DNA of 64,000 nucleotides from NCBI RefSeq assembly GCF_014490035.1, contig NZ_CP061008.1, forward strand, positions 4,836,001 to 4,900,000, written 5' to 3'. The stretch is from Achromobacter xylosoxidans. Lineage in GTDB: Bacteria > Pseudomonadota > Gammaproteobacteria > Burkholderiales > Burkholderiaceae_B. The notes beneath the pieces were generated by a model, which saw nothing but the letters and a program-made list of their open reading frames with translations, searched no databases and was not told the origin of the DNA. The first letter of the stretch is position 1, and each line of letters begins with the position of its first letter. Positions 9,167-18,700 of this stretch are shown piece by piece. A program made the position numbers and the translations under genes.

Positions 9167-9184
9167 CATCAAATTATTTTGGTG
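9167..9184. promoter_or_regulatory. Candidate LysR operator for the phosphonate operon
   Basis: CATCAAA (9167-9173) and TTTGGTG (9178-9184) are inverted arms with six of seven pairs, around TTAT. The site is AT-rich in a GC-rich setting and lies between the divergent phnT and lysR starts, where a LysR protein usually binds. Confidence 0.45.
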
Positions 9185-9228
9185 TACTGGCGGTCTTGCG
9201 CATTGCGCCCTATTCCGCCCCCTGCACC

Positions 9229-10092
9229 GTGCTTGTCGCCGAACTCAAATCCTTCTACGCCGTGGCCCGCTGCGGCACCGTCACCAAGGCCGCCGCCCAG
9301 CTGGGCGTCAGCCAGCCCACGGTGACCGGGCAATTGCGCCAGTTGGAGTCGCGTTACGGCGTCGAACTGTTCCACCGCCAGGGGCGCGGCATGCGCCTGT
9401 CGGACGCGGGCCACAGCCTGATGCCCATGGTGGAAAAACTGGTCCAGCAGGAAACCGAGATCGACTTCCGCCTGCGCGACGCCAGCGACCTGCGCGAAGG
9501 CAATCTGCGCATCGGCGCCACCGGCCCCTACTACATCATGGACACGGTGCGCGCCTACAACCAGCGCTACCCGGGCATAGATCTGACGCTGGCTATCGGC
9601 AACTCGCAAAGCATGCTCCAGGCGCTGCATGACTATCGCATCGAGATTGCCACGTCGTCGTTTCTGATGGATGACAAGCACCTGTACCGGCGCATGATCG
9701 CCGCCGACCCCATCCGGGTCGTGGCGCATCGCGACCATCCCCTGGCGCGCCGCGGCCGGGTCCGACTGGCCGACCTGGCCGACCACGCGCTGCTGTTGCG
9801 CGAACCCGGCTCCATGACGCGGCAACTGACGGAGGACGCCTTGCTGGCGGCTGGCGTCACGGTGCGCCGCACGCTGGAAATCGGCAGCCGTGAATCCATC
9901 CGCCAAGCCACCCTGTGCGGCCTGGGAATCAGCCTGATCCCCTCGCGCGAGATCCCTTCCCATCCCGACCTGGCGGCCCTGGACATCGAGGGCGCCGACA
10001 TCGTGATGCACGAATACCTGTACTGCCTGCGCGAGCGCCAACCGGTGCAGTTGATCGCGCGCTTTCTGGAGATGGCGCCAGCCGCCGGCTGA
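9229..10092 (+). CDS. LysR-family regulator of the phosphonate locus
   Basis: A 287-residue LysR transcription factor. The N-terminal helix-turn-helix reads AELKSFYAVARCGTVTKAAAQLGVSQPTVTGQLRQLE; the rest is the effector-binding domain (NLRIGATGPYYIMDTVRAYNQRYPG onward). The frame opens at 9130, but the extra residues do not resemble a LysR N-terminus and would cover the intergenic operator. I choose GTG at 9229, which places the domain at the usual distance. It diverges from phnT and precedes the PhnZ-like gene by 38 bases, so it probably controls both. The inducer may be a phosphonate or its aldehyde (inference). Confidence 0.88.
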   Translation: MLVAELKSFYAVARCGTVTKAAAQLGVSQPTVTGQLRQLESRYGVELFHRQGRGMRLSDAGHSLMPMVEKLVQQETEIDFRLRDASDLREGNLRIGATGPYYIMDTVRAYNQRYPGIDLTLAIGNSQSMLQALHDYRIEIATSSFLMDDKHLYRRMIAADPIRVVAHRDHPLARRGRVRLADLADHALLLREPGSMTRQLTEDALLAAGVTVRRTLEIGSRESIRQATLCGLGISLIPSREIPSHPDLAALDIEGADIVMHEYLYCLRERQPVQLIARFLEMAPAAG

Positions 10093-10130
10093 GCGCCGCC
10101 CTCCCCTATGCGGCCACCCAGGAGACAACC

Positions 10131-10700
10131 ATGGCCTTGACCTTGCAAGATATCGAGCAGATTTTCCTGGAGCGCGGACACCGCTCCTATGACGGCGAAT
10201 CCGTCAGCCACCTGCGGCACGCGCTGCAGACCGCGGCGCTGGCGGAACGCAACGGCGCCGGCGCCCACCTGATCACCGCCAGCCTGCTGCACGACCTGGG
10301 CCATCTCATCGCCGACCGGCCCGGCACGCCCACGCTGCGCGGCATCGACGACAAGCACCAGTACTTCGTCCTGCCCTTCCTGCGCGGCCTGTTCAGCTCG
10401 GCGGTGCTGGATCCGATCCGGCTGCATGTGGAAGCCAAACGCTACCTCTGCTATGTGGAACCGCAATATGAAGCGTCGCTCTCGGAGGATTCGAAACGCA
10501 GCCTGGCGCTGCAGGGGGGCAGTTTCGATGCGAGCCAGGCGGTGGAATTCGCGAGCATGCCGGGCGCGCCGGATGCGATCCGCCTGAGGCGGTGGGACGA
10601 CATGGCCAAGGTTCCGGGGCTGGCGACGCCGCCCCTGGACCATTTCCTGGAAATCGCCGAAAGCATCTCGGGGCGGGTCAAGCTGGCTGCCATCTGGTAG
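10131..10700 (+). CDS. phnZ: PhnZ-like HD-domain oxygenase (phosphonate-associated HDIG protein)
   Basis: A 189-residue HD-domain protein like PhnZ, the mixed-valence di-iron oxygenase that cleaves 2-amino-1-hydroxyethylphosphonate to glycine and phosphate. The metal residues fall in the PhnZ pattern: H30, H54-D55, H58, H76 and H99, with K103. Also present is the Y20-x-x-E23 pair that gates the active site in true PhnZ (RSYDGESVSHLRHA). ATG at 10131 follows AGGAGACAACC. It is likely co-transcribed with the LysR gene. PhnY, which makes the hydroxylated substrate, is not in the window, so its substrate source is open. The last 23 bases overlap the convergent MFS gene. Confidence 0.8.
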   Translation: MALTLQDIEQIFLERGHRSYDGESVSHLRHALQTAALAERNGAGAHLITASLLHDLGHLIADRPGTPTLRGIDDKHQYFVLPFLRGLFSSAVLDPIRLHVEAKRYLCYVEPQYEASLSEDSKRSLALQGGSFDASQAVEFASMPGAPDAIRLRRWDDMAKVPGLATPPLDHFLEIAESISGRVKLAAIW

Positions 10701-11919
10701 GGCTGGCGGGAAAGCCATGCGTCCTGGCGGCCCAGACGACCGCCAGCGTCACCGCCAGCAGCGCCAGCAGGGCCGGCACGAACGCGCCCACGCCCAGGCG
10801 TTCGAGCAACGCGCCGCCAACGATGCCGCCCGCGGCAATCGCCGTGTTCCACGCGGTCACCAGCATGGACTGCGCCACGTCCGCGGCGTCGCCCGCCGTC
10901 TTGGCCAGCGCGGTCTGGAACAGCGTCGGCGAACCGCCGAACGCCACGCCCCAAGCCCCCACCGACAGATAAAGCATGGCCGGCATGCCGCCCGCGATAC
11001 CCAGCGCCAACGCGGCCAGGCCGAACAGGGCGACGCAAGCCAAAGTCAGCACCCGCAAATGGCGGTCGATCAACGTCCCGACCAGCCAGATCCCGGCCAG
11101 GGAACTGAGTCCGAACACCAGCAGCACCAGCTCGGTGCTTGCGGCCATGCCCAGCGATGCCAGGAACGGTGCGATGTAGATGTAAAGAATGTTGTGCGCG
11201 AGGACGAACGCCAGCACCGCGAACAGCACCGGACGCACGCCGGGCAGCAGGAAGACATGCCGCAGCGGCAGTTGCTTGCCCCGGGCCTGTCCCGCAAAGT
11301 CCGGCACCCGCAAGCGCACCCAGACCATCAGCAGCACTGCCAGCGCGCTCATGATGCCAAAGCCGATGCGCCACCCCCACAGCGCCCCAAGAAAAGTTCC
11401 GGCAGGCACGCCCAGCGACAGCGCCAGCGGCGCGCCCAGCATCGCCACCGCGATCGCGCGGCCCTGCTGATGTGCGGGCACCATACGCGCGGCGTAGCCC
11501 GCCAGCAGCGCCCACAACAATCCCGCCGACATGCCGGCCAGGAAGCGCGCGGCCAGGGTCAGCACATAGCTGAAAGACAACGCGGTCACTGTATTGGCCA
11601 GCACGAACCCGGCGATCGCCGCCAGCAGCAGCGGACGCCGCCGCACGCCCCGGGTCGCGGCGACCAGCGGGATCGCCGCCGCCAGCGACCCGATCGCATA
11701 GATGGTGACGGTCTGGCCGATACTGGCCTGGGACACGGCCAGGCCCTGCGCCATCTGCGGCAGCAGCCCGGCCGGCAGCGCCTCGGTCAGGATGGTGATG
11801 AACCCGGCCATCGCCAGCGCCAGCAAGGCGCCCAGCGGCAGCCGGTCGCGGCCGGCGGGGGGACGCGCCGGCGCAGTGCGCGGACGCGGGGAATTCGTAG
11901 GTTTTTTCATCTCAGGCAC
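10678..11919 (-). CDS. MFS efflux transporter, AraJ/DHA1 type
   Basis: A 413-residue major facilitator with about twelve membrane helices. After a basic, proline-rich N-terminal tail the first helix is LGALLALAMAGFITILTEALPAG, where the TE-LPAG pattern is typical of AraJ/YdhP-like drug or sugar efflux proteins. The loop after helix 2 carries TRGVRRRPLLL, a version of the MFS A motif. A second Met nine bases in could also start it. It diverges from a LysR gene 107 bases away, the usual layout for a regulator and its exporter. The substrate is not evident. Confidence 0.85.
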   Translation of the reverse strand: MPEMKKPTNSPRPRTAPARPPAGRDRLPLGALLALAMAGFITILTEALPAGLLPQMAQGLAVSQASIGQTVTIYAIGSLAAAIPLVAATRGVRRRPLLLAAIAGFVLANTVTALSFSYVLTLAARFLAGMSAGLLWALLAGYAARMVPAHQQGRAIAVAMLGAPLALSLGVPAGTFLGALWGWRIGFGIMSALAVLLMVWVRLRVPDFAGQARGKQLPLRHVFLLPGVRPVLFAVLAFVLAHNILYIYIAPFLASLGMAASTELVLLVFGLSSLAGIWLVGTLIDRHLRVLTLACVALFGLAALALGIAGGMPAMLYLSVGAWGVAFGGSPTLFQTALAKTAGDAADVAQSMLVTAWNTAIAAGGIVGGALLERLGVGAFVPALLALLAVTLAVVWAARTHGFPASPTRWQPA

Positions 11920-11964
11920 CTCGGTTGCAGCTTGGTGCCGAGACGATATAGGCCCGGAGATTAA

Positions 11965-11992
11965 AGAAAAAGTAGGCTACATTTCCTTCTTC
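11965..11992. promoter_or_regulatory. Candidate operator between MFS and LysR genes
   Basis: A GTAG-G-CTAC core (11972-11980) is flanked by AAGAAAAA and ATTTCCTTCTT, a partly symmetrical AT-rich site in the divergent promoter region. Confidence 0.3.
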
Positions 11993-12026
11993 TGCGGAAC
12001 CAGATGTCCGCAATCAAGGAAACCAG

Positions 12027-12959
12027 ATGGATAGCCTCAATGGCTTTGTCGTGTTCGTGCAGGTTGCGGAAACGCGCAGCTTCGTCGCCGCCGGCAGGCT
12101 GCTGGGCGTGTCGGCATCCGCCATCGGCAAGAGCGTGGCGCGGTTGGAAGAAAAGCTGGGCGTGCGCCTGTTCCACCGCAGTACGCGCAGCGTCACCTTG
12201 ACGGCCGAGGGCGCGCTGTTCCTGGAACGCAGCCGCCGCATCCTGGCCGAGATCGAAGCGGCCGAACTGGAGCTGTCGCAGGCCGCCGCCGCGCCCCGCG
12301 GACGCCTGCGCGTCAGCCTGCCGCTGGTCAGCGGACTGGTGCTGCCGGTGCTGGGCGAGTTCATGCGCGAGTATCCCGAGATCGAACTCGACCTGGATTT
12401 CACCGACCGGATGGTGGACGTGATCGAAGAAGGCTTCGATGCCGTGGTGCGCACGGGCGCACCCGCCGACTCCCGCCTGTCGGCGCGCCGCCTGGGCGCG
12501 TTCCAGATCCTGCTGGTCGCCTCCCCCGCCTACCTGGCCAGCCGCGGCACCCCCAAAACGCCGGCCGACCTGCTGCGCCATAGCTGCCTGCACTACCGCT
12601 TTCCCAGCAGCGGCAAGCTGGAGACTTGGGCTCTGCGGCAAGCCGAAGGCGAGCCAGAGCTGCAGCTGCCCGTCTCGATGATCTGCAACAACATCGAGAC
12701 GCGCGCCTGCTTCGCGCTGCAAGGACTAGGTATTGCCTACCTGCCGGACTTCGCCATCCGCGAACCCTTGGCGGATGGCCGCCTGGTGCAGGTCCTGAAA
12801 GGCAAATCGGAGCGGACCAACGTCTTCCACATCCTGTGGCCTGCCAGCAAGCACCCGTCGCCGAAGGTCCGGGCGCTGGTGGACTTTCTGGGTGCCCGGG
12901 TATTCGCGGACGCCCGGGCGTCCAGGCCCGGGCATCAGGTCCAGGCGTCAGGTCACTGA
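12027..12959 (+). CDS. LysR-family regulator
   Basis: A 310-residue LysR protein of the CrgA/YafC-like subgroup. The helix-turn-helix is MDSLNGFVVFVQVAETRSFVAA followed by GVSASAIGKSVARLEEKLGVRLFHRSTRSV. The ligand domain includes GRLRVSLPLVSGLVLPVLGEFM and the DAVVRTG segment typical of this subgroup. The ATG at 12027 is the first codon of the conserved start. It is divergent from the MFS exporter, which it probably regulates. The last 7 bases overlap the convergent sulfurtransferase gene. Confidence 0.9.
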   Translation: MDSLNGFVVFVQVAETRSFVAAGRLLGVSASAIGKSVARLEEKLGVRLFHRSTRSVTLTAEGALFLERSRRILAEIEAAELELSQAAAAPRGRLRVSLPLVSGLVLPVLGEFMREYPEIELDLDFTDRMVDVIEEGFDAVVRTGAPADSRLSARRLGAFQILLVASPAYLASRGTPKTPADLLRHSCLHYRFPSSGKLETWALRQAEGEPELQLPVSMICNNIETRACFALQGLGIAYLPDFAIREPLADGRLVQVLKGKSERTNVFHILWPASKHPSPKVRALVDFLGARVFADARASRPGHQVQASGH

Positions 12960-13807
12960 GCGCCCGTGGCCACCGGGCGGGACGGATCGCTGCACCACTC
13001 GCTCCAGGAGCCCGGGTACAGGCGCGAACCGGACAAGCCCGCGATTTCCATGGACAGCAGGTTGTGGCAAGCCGTGATGCCCGAGCCGCACTGATGCACG
13101 ATGGCCGCCGGATCGCGGCCGTCCAGCAGGCTGGCGAACTCCTCGCGCAACTGCGCGGCCGGCTTGAAACGGCCGTCGGCCTGCAGGTTCTCGCCGTTGG
13201 GACGGTTCAACGCGCCCGGAATGTGGCCGGCCACCGGGTCCATGGGCTCGACCTCGCCGCGGTAGCGGTTGGCCGCGCGCGCGTCGATCACGGTGAAGGC
13301 CGGATGGGCGATGTTGTCCAGCACCGCCTGCGCATCCACCGAACCCGCCAGCGAGGCGCCCGGCTCCACCGGCTGGCCCGCGCGCACGGCGGCGCCGGCT
13401 TCGGTCGTGGTCGGCAGGCCGGCCGCGGTCCAGGCCTGCCAGCCGCCGTCCAGCACCGCCACCCGGTCGTGGCCCAGCCAGCGCAACATCCACCACAGGT
13501 GCGCGGCGTACATGCCGCCGCTGGCGTCGTAGGCCACCACCAGGGTATTGGGCGTCACGCCGTGGGCGGCCATGAGCGCGCCGAACGCGCCTCGCGACGG
13601 CAACGGATGACGGCCGTTCTTGCCGGTGCGGGCTGCGGACAGCTCGGTTTCGTGGTCCAGGTAGCGCGCGCCGGGGATGTGGCCCGCGTCATAAGCCTGA
13701 CGGCCCGCCGCGTGATTGGTCAGATCGTGGCGCACGTCGAACACGCGCACGTCCGGCGCATCCAGGCGCGCGGCCAGTTCGGCGGCGGAAATCAGGGTCA
13801 TCGGCAT
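12953..13807 (-). CDS. sseA: 3-mercaptopyruvate/thiosulfate sulfurtransferase
   Basis: A 284-residue protein with two rhodanese domains. The C-terminal domain carries the active-site loop CGSGITA (in VHQCGSGITACHNLL); the CG(S/T)G(V/I)(T/A)A form is typical of 3-mercaptopyruvate sulfurtransferases rather than thiosulfate rhodaneses. The N-terminal domain has VFDVRHDL and DHETELS and is catalytically inactive in the family. AGGAG sits 8 bases before the ATG at 13807. It transfers sulfur to thiol acceptors or cyanide in the cytoplasm. It lies 37 bases downstream of the EamA gene on the same strand and is probably co-transcribed. Confidence 0.9.
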   Translation of the reverse strand: MPMTLISAAELAARLDAPDVRVFDVRHDLTNHAAGRQAYDAGHIPGARYLDHETELSAARTGKNGRHPLPSRGAFGALMAAHGVTPNTLVVAYDASGGMYAAHLWWMLRWLGHDRVAVLDGGWQAWTAAGLPTTTEAGAAVRAGQPVEPGASLAGSVDAQAVLDNIAHPAFTVIDARAANRYRGEVEPMDPVAGHIPGALNRPNGENLQADGRFKPAAQLREEFASLLDGRDPAAIVHQCGSGITACHNLLSMEIAGLSGSRLYPGSWSEWCSDPSRPVATGAQ

Positions 13808-13844
13808 TCGGTGTGCTCCTGTAAGGGTGTGGGGCGACCGCGGC

Positions 13845-14699
13845 TCAGGCCGGCTTCGGATCGCGCATGGTGCGCCAGATCGACAACAGGCCCGCGAAAA
13901 TGATCAGGCCCATGCCGGCCCAGGCCAGGGCGTCCAGCTGTTCGCCCCAGAAGCCCATGCCCAGCAAGGCCGCGAAGATGATGGTGCTGTACTGCAGCGC
14001 CGCCGTCAGCAGCGCCGACCCCAGGCCGAAGGCGCGGGTCATGGCCAACTGGCCGAACAGGCCCGTCACGCCCACGCCCAGCAGCGACAGGTAGCCGGTC
14101 CAGTCGGCGTGGCCCCAGCCCTCGAACAGCAGTCCGGCCAGGCTGGACACGCAAACGGCCACGGAGAAGAACAGCACGGTGCGCCATTCAGGTTCACCAA
14201 CCCGGCCCAGCTGGCGGATCTGCATCATGGCGATGGCCGACATGGCGCCTGCGGTCATCCCCAACAGGGCGGCCAGCCACTGGTCCTCGTTGATGCTGGG
14301 CCGCAGCACCGCGATCACGCCCAGGAACCCCAGCGCCACCGCCACGATGCGCACGGGGTCGCGCTGCGCGCCGCCCCAGCCCAGCATCCAGCAGGCGATG
14401 AACAGCGGCGCGGTGTAGTTCAGGCTGGTGGCGGTGGCCAGGGGCAGATGGGCGATGGCGAAAAAGCCCAGCCACATCGAGGTGACGCCGGACAGGTTGC
14501 GCCACAGGTGGAGTTTCCAGCTGACGGGAATGATGGACTGGCGGCCGGCGCGGGCCCAGATCAGCAGCAGGATGACCGACGGCAGTCCACGAAACAGAAC
14601 GACTTGCGGCAGCGAGGCGCCGTGTTCGGTGCCGAGCTTCACGAACGAACCCATGATGGCGAACATGGCGGACGCCAGCAACATCCAGAGTGCCTGCAT
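13845..14699 (-). CDS. EamA/DMT-family membrane transporter
   Basis: A 284-residue drug/metabolite transporter with ten predicted helices in two EamA repeats. The N-terminus [23 protein letters not shown] opens repeat one; the second repeat begins about residue 150 at [18 protein letters not shown]. Members export amino acids, nucleotides or other small metabolites, and the substrate cannot be predicted. It is upstream of and close to the sulfurtransferase gene on the same strand, which weakly suggests sulfur-compound transport (inference). It ends in a DPKPA tail. Confidence 0.85.
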   Translation of the reverse strand: MQALWMLLASAMFAIMGSFVKLGTEHGASLPQVVLFRGLPSVILLLIWARAGRQSIIPVSWKLHLWRNLSGVTSMWLGFFAIAHLPLATATSLNYTAPLFIACWMLGWGGAQRDPVRIVAVALGFLGVIAVLRPSINEDQWLAALLGMTAGAMSAIAMMQIRQLGRVGEPEWRTVLFFSVAVCVSSLAGLLFEGWGHADWTGYLSLLGVGVTGLFGQLAMTRAFGLGSALLTAALQYSTIIFAALLGMGFWGEQLDALAWAGMGLIIFAGLLSIWRTMRDPKPA

Positions 14700-14850
14700 G
14701 GGGGTCTACGCTAAGGGAAAAGTGAAGAGGAATAAGGGAAAGCGATACTATACTCTCCGTCACCGGAAGCGGCGCCGCGAGTCGGGGAACTGGCGGCCCG
14801 CAGCAGTGTCGAATCCCGGCATATCCTGCTCGCAGAGGAACACAAAAAAC

Positions 14851-15732
14851 ATGAAACGCATTGTCCTGTTCGTCCTGACCAACCTGGCTGTCATGCTGGT
14901 GCTGTCGGCCACGCTGCGCATCCTGGGCGTGGACCGCTACATCACCGCCAACGGCCTGAACCTGAACGCCCTGTTGATCTTCTCGGTGGTGGTCGGCTTC
15001 ACCGGCGCGATCATCTCGCTCCTGATCAGCAAGCCCATGGCCAAATGGAGCACCGGCGCCCAGGTGCTGGACCCGAACTCGCCCCGCAACCAGCGCGAAG
15101 CCTGGCTGGTCGACACCGTGCACCAACTGGCCGACCGCGCCGGCATCGGCCGCCCGGAAGTCGCCATCTATGAAGGCGCCCCCAACGCCTTCGCCACCGG
15201 CGCCTTCAAGAACGACTCCCTGGTCGCGGTGTCCACCGGCCTCCTGGAAAGCATGAGCGAGGAAGAAGTCGCCGCCGTGCTGGCCCACGAAGTCGCGCAC
15301 ATCGCCAACGGCGACATGGTCACGCTGACGCTGATCCAGGGCGTGGTGAACACCTTCGTCGTGTTCCTGGCCCGCGTGGTCGGCTACTTCATCGACCGCG
15401 TGGTGTTCAAGAACGAACGCGGCATCGGCCCGGGCTACTACATCACCGTGCTGGTCTGTGAAATCATCTTCGGCGTGCTGGCCTCGATCATCGTGGCCTG
15501 GTTCTCGCGTCAGCGCGAATATCGCGCCGACGCCGGCTCGGCCCACCTGATGGGCGCCCGCGAACCCATGATCCGCGCCCTGGCCCGCCTGGGCGGCCTG
15601 GAACCGGGCGAGCTGCCCAAGTCCTTCGAGGCCTCGGGCATCACCGGCAAGGGCGGCCTGGCCGCGATGTTCGCCTCGCACCCGCCGATTCCGGCCCGCA
15701 TCGCCGCGCTGCAAAATGCACGGGTGATCTAA
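14851..15732 (+). CDS. htpX: Membrane zinc metalloprotease HtpX
   Basis: A 293-residue inner-membrane M48 protease that degrades misfolded membrane proteins. Two N-terminal helices ([20 protein letters not shown] and [19 protein letters not shown]) precede the cytosolic catalytic core. The zinc site is HEVAH (in [15 protein letters not shown]) with the third ligand in the later [13 protein letters not shown] segment. Two more helices lie around residues 160-220. ATG at 14851 follows AGAGGAAC. A TATACT -10-like sequence is present near 14750. I do not see a clear sigma-32 promoter even though htpX is often heat-induced. Confidence 0.95.
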   Translation: MKRIVLFVLTNLAVMLVLSATLRILGVDRYITANGLNLNALLIFSVVVGFTGAIISLLISKPMAKWSTGAQVLDPNSPRNQREAWLVDTVHQLADRAGIGRPEVAIYEGAPNAFATGAFKNDSLVAVSTGLLESMSEEEVAAVLAHEVAHIANGDMVTLTLIQGVVNTFVVFLARVVGYFIDRVVFKNERGIGPGYYITVLVCEIIFGVLASIIVAWFSRQREYRADAGSAHLMGAREPMIRALARLGGLEPGELPKSFEASGITGKGGLAAMFASHPPIPARIAALQNARVI

Positions 15733-15773
15733 GCCTTTCGCTCAGACGGGCCGCGCGCCCGTCACCCTGACTC

Positions 15774-15804
15774 GATGGCCCGCCTGCGCGGGCCATCGTC
15801 TTTT
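15774..15804 (+). terminator. Terminator after htpX
   Basis: GATGGCCCGC (15774-15783), loop CTGC, GCGGGCCATC (15788-15797), followed by GTCTTTT. A 10-base-pair perfect stem. Confidence 0.8.
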
Positions 15805-15967
15805 CCGGCCCCGTCCAAAAGAAAAACCGCCCCAAGGATGCGAGGCGGGCCCCCCCCCGAGGACGATTGACGATCAGATATTCCTGCTTAAATGGGGTGG
15901 GGGCATAACTTCAGGGGCCTGGCGCCGGTCCTGGCCGTATGGATAGACGTGATGTCGAGGGCAGACC

Positions 15968-17095
15968 ATGGCTGAATCGAATACGCACTCCCCGGCCCGC
16001 GGAACGGCCAACTGGCTGATTGCCGTGGGCACGTATACGCGGCCGATGCCGCATGTGCATGGCATAGGGCGCGGCATCCACCTGCTGAGTTTCGACTCCG
16101 CGACGGCCGCGCTGCGTGAATTGCGGGTGCACAGCCATAGCGTCAATCCCTCTTACCTGTGCCATTCCGCGTCCCTCGGCCTGCTGTATGGCGTGAGTGA
16201 GCAGGAAGAAGGCGCCAGCATCGACGTCTACGCGGTCGACGACGCGGCCACGCTGCGGCACTTGCTCAATGTGCCTACCCCTGGCGCCAGCCCTTGCCAC
16301 ATCTGCCTGACCCCTGCGGCGGACCGCCTCTTCGTGTCCAACTATGGCAGCGGCGAACTCCTGAGCTTCCGGCTCGACGGACAAGGGTTGCCCATCTCCC
16401 CGCCCGACATCATCGTGCGCCATGGCAGCGGTCCGCGCAGCGACCGCCAGGCGAGCCCCCATGTGCATTGCGCCCAGCCGACCCCGTCCGGCGATGCGGT
16501 CTACCTGTGTGACTTGGGTACCGACAGCGTCGCCCGCCATGCCCTGCGGGGCACCACGCTGGATCTGCTCCCGGACCTGCAGCTGCAGATCGGACCAGGT
16601 TCCGGGCCGCGCCATCTGCGGCTGAATCCGGCCGGTACCCGCGCCTTCGTGCTCAACGAACTGTCCAATAGCGTGACCGTCGTTCAACTGCCCACGGCAC
16701 GCAATCCCCATGCACAGGCGCTCACCCGGATCGGCACGCTGCCCGCAGATTGGCACAACGCCAACTCCGCGTCCGCGCTCTGCCTGCATCCGAGCGGACG
16801 CTGGCTCTACGCGACCAACCGCGGCCACGACAGCATCGCGGGATTTCGGCTATTGGAATCCGCCCCGTGGCTCGAGCCGATAGGCTTGTGGCCCGCCGGC
16901 GGGCGCACGCCGCGCGACGCCGCCATCCCCCCGGACGGCGGCTTCCTGCTGGTCGCCAGCCAGGACGAACACCGCATTTCCTGCATGCGCATCGACCCGG
17001 ACAGCGGCCAGCTGCAGCCTGCAGGCGTGCCGTTTGCCATTTCCTCGCCGGCCTGCGTTCTTCCCTTGCTTCGGAAAGGACCCCCAAGGCCATGA
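15968..17095 (+). CDS. Lactonase-family seven-bladed beta-propeller protein
   Basis: A 375-residue protein of the lactonase/YkgB family (PF10282). Repeated blade motifs are visible: LLYGVSEQEEGASIDVYAV, HICLTPAADRLFVSNYGSGELLSF, HLRLNPAGTRAFVLNE, CLHPSGRWLYATNRGHDSIAGF. Some members are 6-phosphogluconolactonases, others muconate- or sugar-lactone enzymes. Nothing in the neighbourhood (htpX and sdaA) fixes the substrate. The ATG at 15968 has only a weak ribosome site. There is no signal peptide, so it is likely cytoplasmic. It converges on sdaA with 40 bases between the stops. Confidence 0.8.
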   Translation: MAESNTHSPARGTANWLIAVGTYTRPMPHVHGIGRGIHLLSFDSATAALRELRVHSHSVNPSYLCHSASLGLLYGVSEQEEGASIDVYAVDDAATLRHLLNVPTPGASPCHICLTPAADRLFVSNYGSGELLSFRLDGQGLPISPPDIIVRHGSGPRSDRQASPHVHCAQPTPSGDAVYLCDLGTDSVARHALRGTTLDLLPDLQLQIGPGSGPRHLRLNPAGTRAFVLNELSNSVTVVQLPTARNPHAQALTRIGTLPADWHNANSASALCLHPSGRWLYATNRGHDSIAGFRLLESAPWLEPIGLWPAGGRTPRDAAIPPDGGFLLVASQDEHRISCMRIDPDSGQLQPAGVPFAISSPACVLPLLRKGPPRP

Positions 17096-17135
17096 CATCC
17101 GCTCGCCCTCCCGCATCGTCGTCACCCCGCCCCCG

Positions 17136-18527
<1,392 letters not shown>

Positions 18528-18700
18528 GCAAAACTCCATTGCATCTGGGATTGATGAGGCAATGATACGCGTAGGCCAGCCCGCGCGCAGCAGGCCCGGC
18601 AAGCGTATGCTGTATTGCGGGGACAGGTTCCCCCGGCAGCGCCGCGCATGCGATCATTACAGAATTATTACTTGTCATAAAAGAATGGAAACACGCCAGG

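Noticed and set aside
15867..15895. TTGACG with a possible -10 upstream of the lactonase gene
   Set aside because: The -35 is good but no acceptable -10 is found at 16-18 bases.
15903..15915. A GGCATAACTTCA word shared by the leaders at 1634 and 15903
   Set aside because: A 12-base match between two places is expected by chance in 64 kb, and the flanks do not align.
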